Assembly (NCBI GenBank): GCA_024138015.1
Contig: JAMXBB010000009.1
Span: 8,675,661 to 8,739,660 of the forward strand
From: Lumnitzera littorea
Taxonomy: Eukaryota > Streptophyta > Magnoliopsida > Myrtales > Combretaceae
DNA length: 64,000 nt
Reading direction: 5' to 3'
A program made the translations under genes and the position numbers. This document shows, one piece after another, positions 1 to 11,399 of the stretch (position 1 is the stretch's first letter; each line of letters begins with the position of its first letter). A model generated the notes under the pieces. The model was not told the DNA's origin. It did not search any database and was given only the letters and a program-made list of their open reading frames with translations.

Positions 1-1310
1 AGCTGTATTATTAGAGGCATTATCGAAACTGACACTAAAAACTCTTTGGATGTTGTATAATTGGGTGATGTCAATGATATTGCTGGCAATCGCTTGCCTT
101 GTGTAAGACTTAAGGAAAAAATGAACGCTATTATTCATTTTTGAACCAACCACTCATTGTTGATCCTTATAACTATCAGTGATGGCGATCACTTATAACT
201 TCTAAATGAGAAGTAAAAGAGATGTTGCAAAAAGGCATAAAACTAATGTGATCGTACGTTTGAAGAGAAATAGAAAAATGCAATTTAAGATTATGAAGGC
301 AAGTGATTTACATAGTTACTTGGAAGGCTCAAGAATTCTTCCGTTAAAGCTTGTCGCATTCTATTATAAACTGCAACTATGTCTTTTTCCAAGGTCTGCC
401 AACTCGTGTATTGGTACTAAGGCTACAACTTTTGCGTTGCCTACCTTTCAAAGCAAGGATGTTTGACGACGTGAAAGGATATACTTGTAATAGCCATCAT
501 TTGCATGAGATTCTTTTGTGCATCTCTGCTACTGATAACGAAGCCATCAGGGTTATTGGAACTAGATGCTGACTCATCCCGTCTTTCGTCAACCTTCACC
601 AATGTCAAACCTTTCTTCTCACATATTTATAGATGCCATCTTAAATGACCCGTAGCAGACTTGGATTTGTCGAATAAAGTATTTTTACAAGTCATGCAAT
701 AAGCGATTACACCATCTTCCTATATTAGCATGTATTGCCAGCATCTAACAATACACTTTCTATGTTTCCTTGTTCTACTAGAGGATTCGACTGTGGGCTA
801 GGGGGAATTAGAATCTATATAAGCATCGATGGATTAAGTTTATGTTAGAGTTGTTGTTCCTTAGTAAAAAAATGTAAACAAACAATTAGGCATCATTTCT
901 CACTCCACTTACTTTAACAATAAGCTCAAAGGAAATATTTATTACACACTTAACTCCAATTGAAATTACCACTGGTTACAAAAGGTGGTTGTATACTCTG
1001 TATTTGACTCGCTTGTCCACAATAGGAAATGCTATGGTACGGCACTGCAAGTATATTGCACAACAATAGGTTGTTAATAAGAATTATAGGTATATTGCAT
1101 GTTTGTAGTAGGTTAGTATTGCAACCATTAGATATAGGTGTAGAAAAAGTAAGGTTCTCTACTTGATTCATTAAATTGGTAAATCCTATATTAGGATACA
1201 TAGGGTAAGGCTGCTCGCCGTACAATCAGTAAAGATCTAATCCTTGAATTCATTAGAGTTAGGATTGTTTGATGGATTTCCTCGTTCAGACATTTTTACA
1301 AGAAGAAGTG
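1..1310 (-). pseudogene. hAT-family transposase remnant (BED finger, RICESLEEPER-like), truncated by the window edge
   Basis: Read on the minus strand from about 1,310 down to 1, several broken frames line up with plant hAT transposases. A start codon near 1,290 gives MSERGNPSNNPNSNEF. After a frame change, an Asn/Pro-rich stretch at 1,225-950 resembles the low-complexity N-terminus of such proteins. A BED-type zinc finger follows at about 715-595 (CMTCKNTLF, then GHLRWHL, with a stop before the last residues). Next comes VKHPCFER, then a segment ending EKDIVAVYNRMRQALTEEF near 370-290, and finally FSVSFDNASNN at the very start of the window. FSVSFDNASNN is a hallmark of the catalytic core. 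The rest, including the C-terminal dimerisation domain, lies off the left edge. Stops and frameshifts make it non-functional. The 206-572 plus-strand ORFs are shadows of it. Confidence 0.62.
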
Positions 1311-1811
1311 TTAGTTTAAATGGATTCAAATGTAGAGCCGGGGAGAGTAAGAGAGCATTTGGGTAAATTTAAGTGAGATCTATAAATTTTTGGGTAATCT
1401 ACATGCATTCGGCGTAGTTGAGAGTATATATAGGCCTAGTTTTAACATAGGCATGTTGGGGCTAACTTACCCACATCTTCATTTTTGTGGACCCAACAAG
1501 CTACGTTCCCTCTTGCCTAACAAACTTTCATTAGGAAGCAATTCCCGCCCAACAAACTTTTATTAGGCTATAGCCAATGTGGCCATGTTTAGGCTTAACA
1601 TGCCCATGTTGGCCAAGCAGCCATTCAAAAATTTGACTGTTAGGGGCTAACGTAATGATCAAAATTTCCCATCGTCTATAAGTAGACAGCTAACGTTCTA
1701 TTCATTCCTATAACTCCAACACTTCCACCTCCTCACTTTCTTTCACATACTCACTCCCTCCTATATTACTTTACTTTATCTTTTAAACCTTTTTCCACCC
1801 AAAGATTCATT
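1311..1811. promoter_or_regulatory. Flank between two transposon ORFs, possible promoters on both sides
   Basis: No coding sequence is visible. A TATA-like run (tatatata near 1,425) could serve the hAT gene on the minus strand. A second TATA-like ctataagta at about 1,676, followed by a pyrimidine-rich leader, precedes the ATG at 1,812 on the plus strand. The motif caacaaactttyattagg occurs twice near 1,520 and 1,550. Promoter assignment is inference from position and base content only. Confidence 0.25.
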
Positions 1812-3115
1812 ATGGAAGGCTTGTCACGTCACTGCACCACCCGATCTCAAACATAAGCCTGGGGTAAGCATCCCAAAGCTAGCTCATTTACTCTACCACC
1901 TCCTTTGAATGGTTCAACCAAGGCTTACTCTGTGCATTTAGTTACACCCCAAATGCGACATCACTTTATGGATGGATTCCGCACTCGAAATGTTCTCTCC
2001 ACCCGACTATACGATTTTAAAGAGCTTAACAAGATCTATGACTTTTGAGGTGCTCTTGAAGCGATGGGATTTCTAGAATTGGTGGAGTTGGAGAACAAGA
2101 CGTACATCAATTTGGCCCGAGTGTTACACAACCTCTAATGTAGCCTATCCCAATGATGACATCCTACCTTAGCATAAAACAAATTAGAATGATGGCTTCT
2201 TCACCACTTTCATGTTCGGCCAAGTCTTAGAAATCACTCCGAACCTCATCAACAATTTATTCAATTGGCCTAGTAAGGATACTATACATATGCTAGTAGC
2301 TTAAGATATGTCAATCACAATTTTATGTGTTTTTGAGTAGCCAATATGTATAAATGAGATGCAGGCCTAGCATTTAAAGCATCTCACTGCTAGCGATCTT
2401 CTACCATACACTTAAATCCTACACCACATAATCACTAATTCAATTACCCCATGATCAAACACAAATTTCTTCCGTGAGAAAGGTTTTTTCTTACTCTTTT
2501 GCATGGTGAAAAGGAGATCGATCAACATTGGCCATTTTGTTAATTACTGCTTCCTTCATATGCTCTCATAAAGGGACAAGCATTTAGGTTATATCTAACT
2601 CATCAAGCTTATTCTTCTCTCCAATGGGTTTAGCATGGACAATTACACACTGCACAAGATGAAATCTATCTTCAACCTAGCAGAGGTAAAAAACATACTA
2701 AACTTCCATCATGATGAGGAACGGGTTATTGGATAAGGCAAGGATAACACTAAGAACATGCAGGTAGGGATAAAGGCCGAGGGGCGACAACTAGATGTTG
2801 ACGATTATAACATTATCTCATAGGGTCAAGATCAACCAACAACAAATGATGGGAACGTTCATAAAGATACAAGGAAGTGTATGAAACATTGAAAATCGAC
2901 TAATAATTATTGAGAGGGATGTTGCTGATATTTAAGCCAAACAAAACTGGCAACATAATAGGATAGACAAGATGTGGGCTCAACAATAAGTGTATTTCGA
3001 TTGGCAAAGATTTCAATACCCACCACTATCCCTCCACCTAGCCCTAGTGGTGGTCAAGCATCGAATTCTCCATTCCCACTATTCAATGAAATTTATGATT
3101 GTTTTTTCCTTGGTG
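1812..3115 (+). pseudogene. Degraded plant transposon protein ORF (Transposase_32-like)
   Basis: From the ATG at 1,812, a broken frame reads FMDGFRTRNVLSTRLYDFKE, then GALEAMGFLELVELENKTYI and NLARVLHNL. After a one-base shift it continues VAYPNDDILP and FGQVLEITPNLINNLFNWP. This order (a short basic start, then an alpha-helical block with W/F-rich ends and an I/L-x-P turn) matches the plant 'putative transposon protein' domain found in or beside Athila/Tat elements. That assignment is from memory of the family, not from a search. Later, more decayed frames run to about 3,115, and an AATAAA-like signal lies near 3,155. At least four stops or frameshifts are present, so this is a relic. It could belong to a separate element or to an older insertion cut by its neighbours. 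Confidence 0.45.
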
Positions 3116-4853
3116 TATGTTTCCTTCTTTTTGTTTTCTTGTTTTCTATGTAATAAATAAAGTTATTATTTATTAATGGAAATTAATTCTCGATTTGTTA
3201 GCAGTTAATTGCTTTCCTAAGTCATTTTTTTTTATATATATGGAGTTATATGCATATAATATATAATCAGTAAAATCAATATATCATATCTTATCTGAAC
3301 ATTTACGTACATATATCTACAATATGTACATACCTATTTACACATTTTGTACTGGCGTATTTATTTTCATATATTTATACAAATTTCTCCATATATAATT
3401 ATGTGTACATTGTATGTGTTTATACGTACGCAAATACACGTGTATATATTTTTTCAAATTATACATTTCATAAGCATATATTCATATGTGTATTTTTTAT
3501 AAATTTATCCCTATATAATTCTAACAACACACGTAAGTGTTTTCATTGAGGTATATACATACATATATATTTCCACATATTCACGTACATATTTATACAT
3601 ATATAAATATGTCTACATGTTACATATTAATAAAAACATCTAGCCATATACATATTCGTACATATATATAATTATATATTCAATGCACACTTTTTTTAAT
3701 TAATATTTTAATATACAAATTTAGAATATCCAATGTGTATATTTATACATACGTTTCAGCATTATATTTATTTATTAAATTACTTAATAATCTCTATAAA
3801 ATACTGTATAAATACGTATCAATAATATAAAACATACCCTCCATGTTTGAGGTCAAAAAAATTTAAAATAAATAAGAACGTTTTGAGTAAAAAACTCATA
3901 CATGTAATTATTATTTTCTACATTATATTTATTTATTTAATTACTTAATAATCTCTATAAATTACTGTATAAATATGAACCAATAGTATCAAACACATGC
4001 TCCATGTTTGAGGTCGGAAAAATTTTAAATAAATAATATCATAAATCATTGCAAATACCTAAAAATAATTAAAAAAGTATTTTCGACATTTTATTCGAAG
4101 CCCAATTATAGGTATGCCATGACACATGAGCAACGAGCACACAAAATATAAGTACACAACAAATGCAACGAACGCGAGTACAACAGGCTAGGCACACAAA
4201 AAAGCACGAGTATGTAAAGAATGCTTATTTTGGCACGCGGGAGTACATAGGCAGGTTAGCCCACTATCTTGCAGTAATTTTAAAAAATCTTATTTTCATT
4301 TTCACTCTCAATTCACATAAATGGTTAAAAACAAAGAAAGAGACCCTAAGTCCTTTCTTTCCCCACCAGTACCTCTTCCGTCTTCCCTTTCCACTTTCCA
4401 AATCATTTCTCTTACTCCAAGTCTCCAACAATGCGCACTGCGATATCGACTTTGCACTGTGATATCGACTCTCAACTCGATTCGGTGATCAAATCAACGC
4501 CAATCACCACCACGTCAAGGTACTCTCTCCATAATTCTACCTTAATGTTAAAATATAAAATGATTTATGTTATCTTTACAGAATAGAGGTCGTGTTTGAT
4601 GTTTCCATGGAAAGATGCTCTTTTAGTTACATGATTTTGCCTTAATGTTAAAATGTAAAACGATTTATATTATCTTTGTGACTATTAATTTATCTCTGCA
4701 TTATTGAAAATAAAGATGCAATTAAGCTTTTTAATATCTCTTTTAGTTAAAGGGTCTTAAATTTTTAGAATTTGTGGATACTTGTTCGCCTCTATAAAGT
4801 ATGTAAATAGAAGCTTAATGGATTAGTATTCCTTAATTCCACTTTCATAGTAT
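3116..4853. other. AT-rich intergenic stretch with an exon-like leader near 4,300-4,520
   Basis: The part from 3,220 to 3,760 is rich in TA/CA dinucleotides (tacatatat-type runs) with no coding signal. A 161-bp duplication follows (own entry). At 4,340-4,520 the sequence becomes pyrimidine-rich, with GC-richer codons and a 20-bp tandem doublet around gatatcgact at about 4,437-4,475. It ends at cacgtcaag followed by gtactctctcc, which looks like a splice donor. This may be a first exon or 5' leader whose downstream gene is not visible because the Tat retrotransposon landed at 4,854. A diverged 38-bp direct repeat beginning ccttaatgttaaaat lies at about 4,540 and 4,641. Confidence 0.3.
3760..4060. 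repeat. Two-copy tandem duplication, period 161 bp
   Basis: The block starting cattatatttattta at 3,760 recurs at 3,921. Both copies run through acttaataatctctataaa, tactgtataaat and ctccatgtttgaggtc. The copies differ by scattered substitutions and a few indels, so the duplication is old. The second copy ends near 4,060. Confidence 0.75.
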
Positions 4854-5315
4854 TGATAGTCAGTTTTCGCTCATCTGATATACTCATTCATTCAGCTGCC
4901 GATATATTGAATATTTGAATCTCTCAGCATACCTCTGGAAAGATTACATACGGCATTTTTACCATGTATCTTAAATTCGTTCCTGGTTGGAATTCAAACC
5001 CATGGTACAAACAGTTATCATAAGCACAGTTAAATTATATAACCACCTACTCTCCCTACATATCAAGAGAAATGTCAAATCAAGAAACTTCCACGTATCT
5101 TAACAGTTACTCTAACAATTGCCTTAGACATTACAACCCCCTATAAATATGGAAAAAAAAACTCTGTAAAAGCTTTCTAACACTTTACTCATATATTTTT
5201 TATACAAAGTTACCTTACTAACTTAGGCATTGGAGTGACCACATCGGACTGGTCCCAGTACCAAGCATTTCATTCTCTTTTGTAGGATTTTCCTTGATCC
5301 CAAAATTCACCAACA
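4854..5315 (+). repeat. 5' LTR of the Tat element
   Basis: It begins TGATAGTCAG and ends about CACCAACA. It matches 14,501-15,003 over its length with many substitutions and some small indels. A TATA box, ctataaata, sits at 5,141-5,149, near the expected U3/R boundary. The degenerate primer-binding site follows directly (tttggcgttgtc, 5,319-5,330). This resembles the TGGCGCCGT start of the tRNA-Asp-type primer site common in Tat elements. Confidence 0.85.
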
Positions 5316-5353
5316 ATATTTGGCGTTGTCTATTTTTTCCTAAACACACCTAC

Positions 5354-6720
5354 ATGGCTAAAACAAGAGTATCTAAGAGTGCAGGTGCTAGTACTACCTC
5401 CCAACACCCTGAAGGAGGGAGTCAACATACTAATAAACACCAATTGGCTAAGCTTAAGCAACTCTGCCTCGACTTAGCTAAAGAAAACCAAGAATTAAAC
5501 AAAAAACACGAGCAAGTCCTTAAACTCCTCAAACGTAATATTCACCCAAAATAAAGACCAAGGCAATCACGATGCTGAAAAAAGCGATGATTCCATTGAT
5601 TCACTTGAGTTGCAAAAAATGCAAGCCGATAATATGATAAGACCTTCAACTCCTGCTTTCAAAAGGAATGACAAAGGCAAACAACCGCAGCAAATGCACC
5701 ATGCCGGTCCTTCACATGTCAACACCTCTGTTGCCCCAAGCAAACAATTCCAAATTAAAAAGAGTCCCTTTACTCTAGAGATTTTGGAGAAAGTAATATC
5801 TTGGTACATAAAGTTGCCCCAGTTTGAGACTTATGATGGAACAAAGGACTCCGAAGACTACTTGGAGTACTACTATACATTGGCTAAGTTGCATGGCTTA
5901 AGTAATGTAGTGGCCTATCAAGCTTTTCCTTCAACATTAAAGAATGCAGCTAGCACATGGTTCAAACATTTGAAACCAAATACCATTTTCTGTTTTGATA
6001 AACTAGCAAAAGTGTTCCTTTAACACTTCCTTATAAGCAAACTTCTTGTTAAGGACTCCTCAATCCTTAATAGCATTAAACAAAAGTCCAATGAGTTAAT
6101 CAAGGACTATTTGGCCAGATTTATAGCCGAGATGACCCAAATCCTAGAATTAGATATGAGTATAGCACTCAATGCCGTAATCGACAAAGTTAAGCCTCAT
6201 GGAGACTTTTTCAAGTCTCTCACAAAGAATAAGCCAAAAACTTTTGTTGAGTTTAAGGCTAAAGCCACCTCATACACCCGTCAAGAAGACAACATAAAGG
6301 CATAACAAGAGGCCGATCAGGGTGGAGGAGATGGAAAGAATAACAAGCGAAAAAGTGCGAAGGATAGACTTGGCAGAGGAGATGGAAAGAATGACAAGCA
6401 AAAAAGTGCGAAAGATAGACTTGGCACAGACAATGACCACAGTTCAAATGCCGAGAGGAAGAGACCGAGGATCCCGACATACTCATCCCACGTGCCTGTC
6501 AATCGTCTAATCTCGGACATTTTGATGGAGGTACGTAGGGAGAGAGGCATCCTCTAGGGGCTGGAATGAATACGAGGGAATCCCTCAAGAAGAAATTCAA
6601 ACAAGTACTATGATTTCCACCATAACAAAGGTCACAATACAGATGAGTGCATTCAACTCAAGAATGCAATTGAAGATGCAATACAATACAAGCACCTGTA
6701 AAAATTTCTAGCACATGATG
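5354..6720 (+). pseudogene. gag of the Tat element, broken
   Basis: The ATG at 5,354 opens MAKTRVSKSAGAS, a short N-terminal region ending in a Lys/Glu-rich helix. The frame stops at 5,552 and resumes in another frame from about 5,580. The conserved capsid block LPQFETYDGTKDSEDYLEYY, then AFPSTLKNAASTWFKHL, lies at 5,810-5,990. A stop at 6,021-6,023 interrupts it, and the same frame continues to 6,305 (IKDYLARFIAEMTQI). A nucleocapsid-like motif, YDFHHNKGHNTDECIQLKN, is at about 6,608-6,665. It has lost the first Cys of the usual CxxHxxxGHxTxxC pattern (Tyr instead). Gag would form the particle that packages the RNA. Confidence 0.85.
6325..6426 (+). repeat. 51-bp tandem duplication inside gag
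   Basis: Two units (6,325-6,375 and 6,376-6,426) each start gaggagatggaaagaa and end gatagacttggca. They differ at a handful of sites. The period is 17 codons, so the duplication kept the frame when it arose. It falls in the basic linker between the capsid and zinc-knuckle regions. Confidence 0.85.
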
Positions 6721-6984
6721 CCGAAAAAATCAAAAGATCGTCTCAAAGGAGTCAAGAGGAACAAGAGGATGACACTCAACCAACAGTAGCCGTGAGAGAT
6801 ACAAGGGACATTAACCCTAGCAGAGCACCCAATGGAGTAAGTAATACCATTGTCGATGGACTTAGTATAGGCCAGTCGAGCTTTTTAAGCTCGATTAATG
6901 CCAAAAATTATGTATGTAACATTCAAGGCAAAAAGGTTAGGATTAACAATACAATTTCGTTCAAATAGGAAGATTTCGAAGGTA

Positions 6985-7400
6985 TCCAAGGTCGCATGCC
7001 GATGCATTTGTTATTAATGCAAGGGTCACCAACTTCGAAGTCAAGAAAATTCTTATTGACACAAGAAGTTTAGCTGACATCATTTTTCAGCATGCATTCG
7101 ATCAAATGAGACCTAAGATCAAGGCACAGTTAAGGTCTTATAAGTATGATCTCTATGCCTTCAACAATCAGCCTGTCCAAGTAGCCGGAGTAAATACACT
7201 GCCGATTCAGATTGGTGATGACAAACATATTATAGAGAATAAGGTGGACTTCCTCGTCATCAAATGTTGGCCCCGTATAACATGATAATGAGAAGGCCAT
7301 ATCAACACTTATTCGGCATTGTCCCTTCAACTGCATATCTGAAAGCTAAGTTCCCCACTCCTATGAGAGTTGTTGTATGCAAAGGAGATCAACAACTAGC
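6985..7400 (+). pseudogene. Aspartic protease region of the Tat element
   Basis: The frame from about 6,990 reads INARVTNFEVKKILIDTRSL and continues ADIIFQHAFDQM. The active-site motif of plant gypsy proteases is normally D-S/T-G-S-S-A-D; here the Gly has become Arg (DTRS), which should abolish catalysis. Further on, VAGVNTLPIQIG and VDFLVIKC match the flap and second-domain positions. The frame is then broken near 7,270. Confidence 0.75.
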
Positions 7401-7599
7401 ATAATTCTTATATATAAGGGCCTTGAGACAAGAGGAAGTATTTCAAGTTGAAACCTGTCCAAAAGGCAAGTCGGTTGGCATAAAGAATGCTAAGAATAAT
7501 ACTGAGGAAATTCCTTTGGGAAATGATCCCAAGAAGGCAACAAGGATAAGAAAACCCTTATCAGTAAATGTCCAGCAAAGTTCGATTGACTTCCTGTAA

Positions 7600-8560
7600 G
7601 CCAATGCTGACGTGTTTACATGGTCACCTTCAGACATGCCAAATATTCTGATAGAAGTTATGGTACACAAGCTCTAGATTGATCCAAATGTGAAGATGGT
7701 CCAACAGAAAAAGAGACATTTTGCACCCAAAAGACAAGTAGCAATAGAAGAAAAGGTCCAGAAATTATTGAAGGTAGAATTCATCCAGGAAGAGCCTTAT
7801 CTGACTTGGCTAGCAAATTGTGTGCTAATCAAGAAGTCTAACAACAAGTAGCGAATGTGCATAGATTTCACAGATCTCAACAAGGCCTATCCGAAAGATT
7901 GTTTCCCACTACCAAAAATCGATCAGATGGTAGACACAACCATAAGACATGCATTACTTTCTTTTATGGGCACTCTCTCTGGTTACAATCAAATTAAGAT
8001 GGACAAGGTAGATGAAGTCCACACATCTTTTGTTACCAATTTTGGAATGTACTATTGTACGATGATGCCTTTTGGGCTGAAGAACGCTGGTGCAACATAC
8101 CACAGATTAGTAACAAAGATGTTCAAATCTCAAATCCATAGAAATGTTGAAGTATATATAAATGACATGATTGTGAAGAGCATGAAGAAAGATCAGCATC
8201 TCACCAATCTAAAGGAGACGTATGCCACATTGAGGAGATATAGCATAAAACTCAACTTATAAAAGTACGTCTTTTGCACAATATTAGGGAAATTTCTTGG
8301 GTATGCGGTTACACGATGCAGCATTGAGGCCAATTTGAGAAAGATTGAAGTCATAAAGAATATGAAATTACCTAACACGGTCAAAGGGATGCAAGAACTC
8401 ATTAGGCGGATTACTACCCTCAATAGATTCATGTCAAGAAGTGTAGATAAGTACATAGAATTCTTTAAAATTTTAAAGAATTCAAATGGACCAACGATTG
8501 CAAAAGAGCTTTCAACGAGCTCAAAGAATTTCTTGCGTCACCCCTGATACTCTCAACACC
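7600..8560 (+). pseudogene. Reverse transcriptase of the Tat element
   Basis: The segment has the Ty3/gypsy fingers and palm in order: KKRHFAPKRQVAIEEKVQKL, a TAG where Trp is usual (about 7,850), then MCIDFTDLNKAYPKDCFPLP, LSGYNQIKMD and MPFGLKNAGATYHRL. The metal-binding box is YIND at 8,155-8,166 instead of Y-V-D-D, so one catalytic Asp has become Asn. A stop at 8,260 precedes the thumb motif YVFCTILGKFLGYAVT. An open stretch to 8,547 covers the connection domain. This was the polymerase that copied the element's RNA. Confidence 0.9.
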
Positions 8561-9400
8561 CATTCTTGGAGAAATTTATACTTATATCTATCAATCAGCT
8601 GCCGAGCTCTTTCCTCTATACTGGTCCGAATTGACGGCAATGAGCATTGACCCGTTTATTATATAAGTCATGTTCTGTAGGGGCCAAAGCTTTGGTACAC
8701 AAAGATTAAAAAATTTGCATTAGTAGTGGTTATCTCGACAAGAAAGTTGAAGTCGTATTTTGAAGCTCACTGGATCATTATCCTCACTAATCAACCATTG
8801 TGGCAAGCATTATAGCGACCTGATTCCTCGAGAAGGATGATGAAATATGCCTTAGAGCTTAATGCCTACAGTATACAATATAAACCTAGAATGGAGCTAA
8901 AGGCCTAAGTACTGGTGGATTTTGTAGCTGAATTCACTAGAGAGGAAGATTGTGTGGAGGTAGCTGAGAAAGCTATATGGTTTCTTTATGTCGATGATTC
9001 TTCGACACGAGAAGGAAGTGGTGCAAGCCTAGTTCTTCAAGACCCCCATAATGTCAAAGTTTCTTACACTCTGAAATTCAAATTCCCAGCCAGTAACAAT
9101 GAAGCAAAGCACGAAGCTCTAATTGCCGAATTGAAACTGGCAAAAGAAATTAGTACCAAGAAACTCGAAGCTAATTCCCAATTGGTGGTAAATCAAGTCA
9201 CTAGAAGTTATGCGACAAGAGAAGAAGAGATAAGCAAGTACCTATTGGTGATACAAACACTCGTAGAAGAATTCCTATGTTTCTCCATTCACAAAATTCT
9301 GAGAAATAAGAATATTGTTGCTGATAAGTTATCAAAGTTGGCTAGTATGGCATTCCTTAAGCTGAGCAAGAAACTTTTCGTCAAGTTTCTTCCCTAGAAA
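8560..9400 (+). pseudogene. RNase H regions of the Tat element
   Basis: Fragments of the tether and first RNase H (LLSTPILGE, MMKYALELNAYSIQYKPR) run up to about 8,900. They are followed by an uninterrupted 160-codon ORF at 8,915-9,397. This carries FLYVDDSST, where the family has a D-G-S-S pattern, then NNEAKHEALIAELKLAKE and NIVADKLSKLAS. It matches the extra RNase H-like domain typical of Tat elements. The Asp that normally precedes SQLVVNQV is Asn here. The ORF ends at a TAG before integrase. Confidence 0.85.
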
Positions 9401-9449
9401 AGATTATCCAGTCTCTCGTAAAGTTGTGAGTTGGCTCCTTACTCGAAAG

Positions 9450-10670
9450 AAGAATCATGGATGGATTCCCTAGTGAATATCTAAAAGATGGTACTCTCCC
9501 TAATGACAAAAAAGAGGCACGAAGATTGGCTTATCAAGTTGTGAACTATACGCTGATTGATGGTCAGCTATATAAGCACGGCATATCTCAACCCTACCTT
9601 CAATGCCTTTCCTCGAGAGATGCCTAAAGGGTCTTATCTAAACTATATGGTAACATATGCAGTAACCACATAAAGGTGCAAACACTATACATTCAAGCTC
9701 TGCGACTAGGCTATTACTAGCCAACTATGAGAGAAGACGCGAAGGATGTTGTCTGACACTGTCCTCAATGCTAGAAGCATGACTTGCCGAGTAACGTGCC
9801 AACGACTGAGTTATGTAGCTTGACTAGCCCTTAGCCTTTTGCTCAATAGGGGTTAGATATCCTCAAACCCTTTCAAAAATCTATTACCCAATGACAATTC
9901 GTCATTGTCGCCGTGGATTATTTTACCAAGTGGACCGAGGCTGAAGCAATGGCAAAAATCATTAAATAAAAGGTGGAAGCATTCATTTTTTGTTCTATCA
10001 TATCAAGATTTGGAGTTCCATACATGATAATCACAGATAACAGCCCACAGTTTGACAACAATAAGTTTCGGGCATTTTGCGAAAAGTATGTCATTCGCCT
10101 CAACTATATGTCTGTAGCACACCCTCAAACGAATGGATAAGTTGAAGCCGTCAGCAAGATCATATTACACAGCTTAAGATGGAAAGTAGATCAAGTAAGG
10201 GGGAAATGGGCAAACAAACTGCCAAACGTCCTATAAGGATACAAAACCACTCACAGAACTACAATTGGAGAGATACCATTTAAGCTAGCATATGGCACAG
10301 AAGCCGTATTGCCGATTAAGCTCAACTTACCTAATCTGCGAACGCATACTTTTGATGTTATGCTTAATCAAGTTAGACTGATAGTAAATCTAGATACTAT
10401 TAAGGAAATTCAAAACATTGCAAGAGCCAAAGTCGTAACATACCAGCATAGAGCAACAAGATACTATAATTAGAAAGTGAAGCATAAAGTTTTCCAACTC
10501 GAAGATCTGGTTTGCCATAAGATGGAAGCCAATGGTGCACAAGCAAGCCAAGGAAAGCTCGACACGAATTGGGAAAATCCTATCAGGATCTAGAAGTCGT
10601 TGGTGAGGGAGCCGATCGGCTAGAAAGGTTAGATGGATCTATCATCCTTCGAGCATAAAACGCCGAGAAT
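9450..10670 (+). pseudogene. Integrase of the Tat element
   Basis: A His/Cys zinc-binding region is visible (SNH near 9,660, YYxPTMREDAKDVV, then CPQC near 9,750). The core has the first Asp in VAVDYFTKWTEAEA (about 9,905-9,950), the second in ITDNSPQFDN (about 10,030) and the Glu in VEAVSKI (about 10,140). In-frame stops replace Gln or Trp codons at several places, including just before the catalytic Glu. The C-terminal IPFKLAYGTEAVLPI and a degraded tail reach about 10,670. The D, D and E residues remain, but the frame is not continuous. Confidence 0.87.
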
Positions 10671-10954
10671 CTAAAATTTTATTTCAATTAATCTGTTAGA
10701 TGATTTCTGTCATCACCCATTTGGCAACAGCCAACATTTTTGTAAGACTACAGTACTTATTTATGAGAATTATATTTGAAGTCTCATTATATTTGTTTTC
10801 ATTATGATTGCCGAATTAACTAGTTCTAGGCTACACAGCAAATGAACTAACCTAGGTTCTAGCCTAACATGGTTAACAAACTATACAGATTAACCTTATG
10901 ACCGAATAATGCAACTAATCCACACCTCAAACAGCTAATGGATAGTATAAAAAC

Positions 10955-11215
10955 AACTAGCATGTGAAATAAAACATGTCAAGAGATAGTTGGGTGTGTG
11001 AAATAAAATATGCCTAGAAACAAATAGCATGTGAAATAAAACATGCAAAGAAACAAATAGCATGCGAAATAAAACATGCAAAGAAACAACTAACGTGTAA
11101 AATAAAACATCCTAAGAAAGAACTAGCGTATGAAATAAAACGTGCTAAGAAGTAACTAGTGTGTGAAATAAAACATACTGACGAATAAGAGTGTGAAGCA
11201 ACATACGTATACCAT
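10955..11215 (+). repeat. 33-bp tandem array, about 7 diverged copies
   Basis: The core (g)tgaaataaaacatg recurs at about 10,965, 10,999, 11,032, 11,065, 11,098, 11,131 and 11,164, a period of 33-34 bp. The variable half reads ctaagaaacaactagc or similar. The array sits in the Tat element's spacer between integrase and the antisense ORF. This hypervariable 3' region is known in this lineage for tandem arrays that can seed satellites. Confidence 0.85.
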
Positions 11216-11399
11216 ATATGCCGTAAAAGTGCAGTATGTGAAATTAAACATATTAGAGATTTGTATACTATTTTCGCTCAACAAGTGTCATAAGCACTCG
11301 ATAATGCCTTGAATATATTTCAATTGATAATTACACGAGAATATAATGTGTCAATACAATAAAAGTCCTATGGCCTATTCTCAAATTGAGTAGAAGTGA

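Noticed and set aside
206..572. Two overlapping plus-strand ORFs (86 and 73 codons)
   Set aside because: They are the antisense shadow of the hAT transposase relic, whose minus-strand motifs (BED finger, NRMRQALTEEF) explain the sequence better.
4163..4462. 99-codon ORF before the Tat element
   Set aside because: No family resemblance, and it spans an AT-rich part and a pyrimidine-rich leader of different character.
10955..11215. CRISPR-like regular repeats
   Set aside because: The units are contiguous and diverged along their whole length without unique spacers, and they sit inside a plant retrotransposon.
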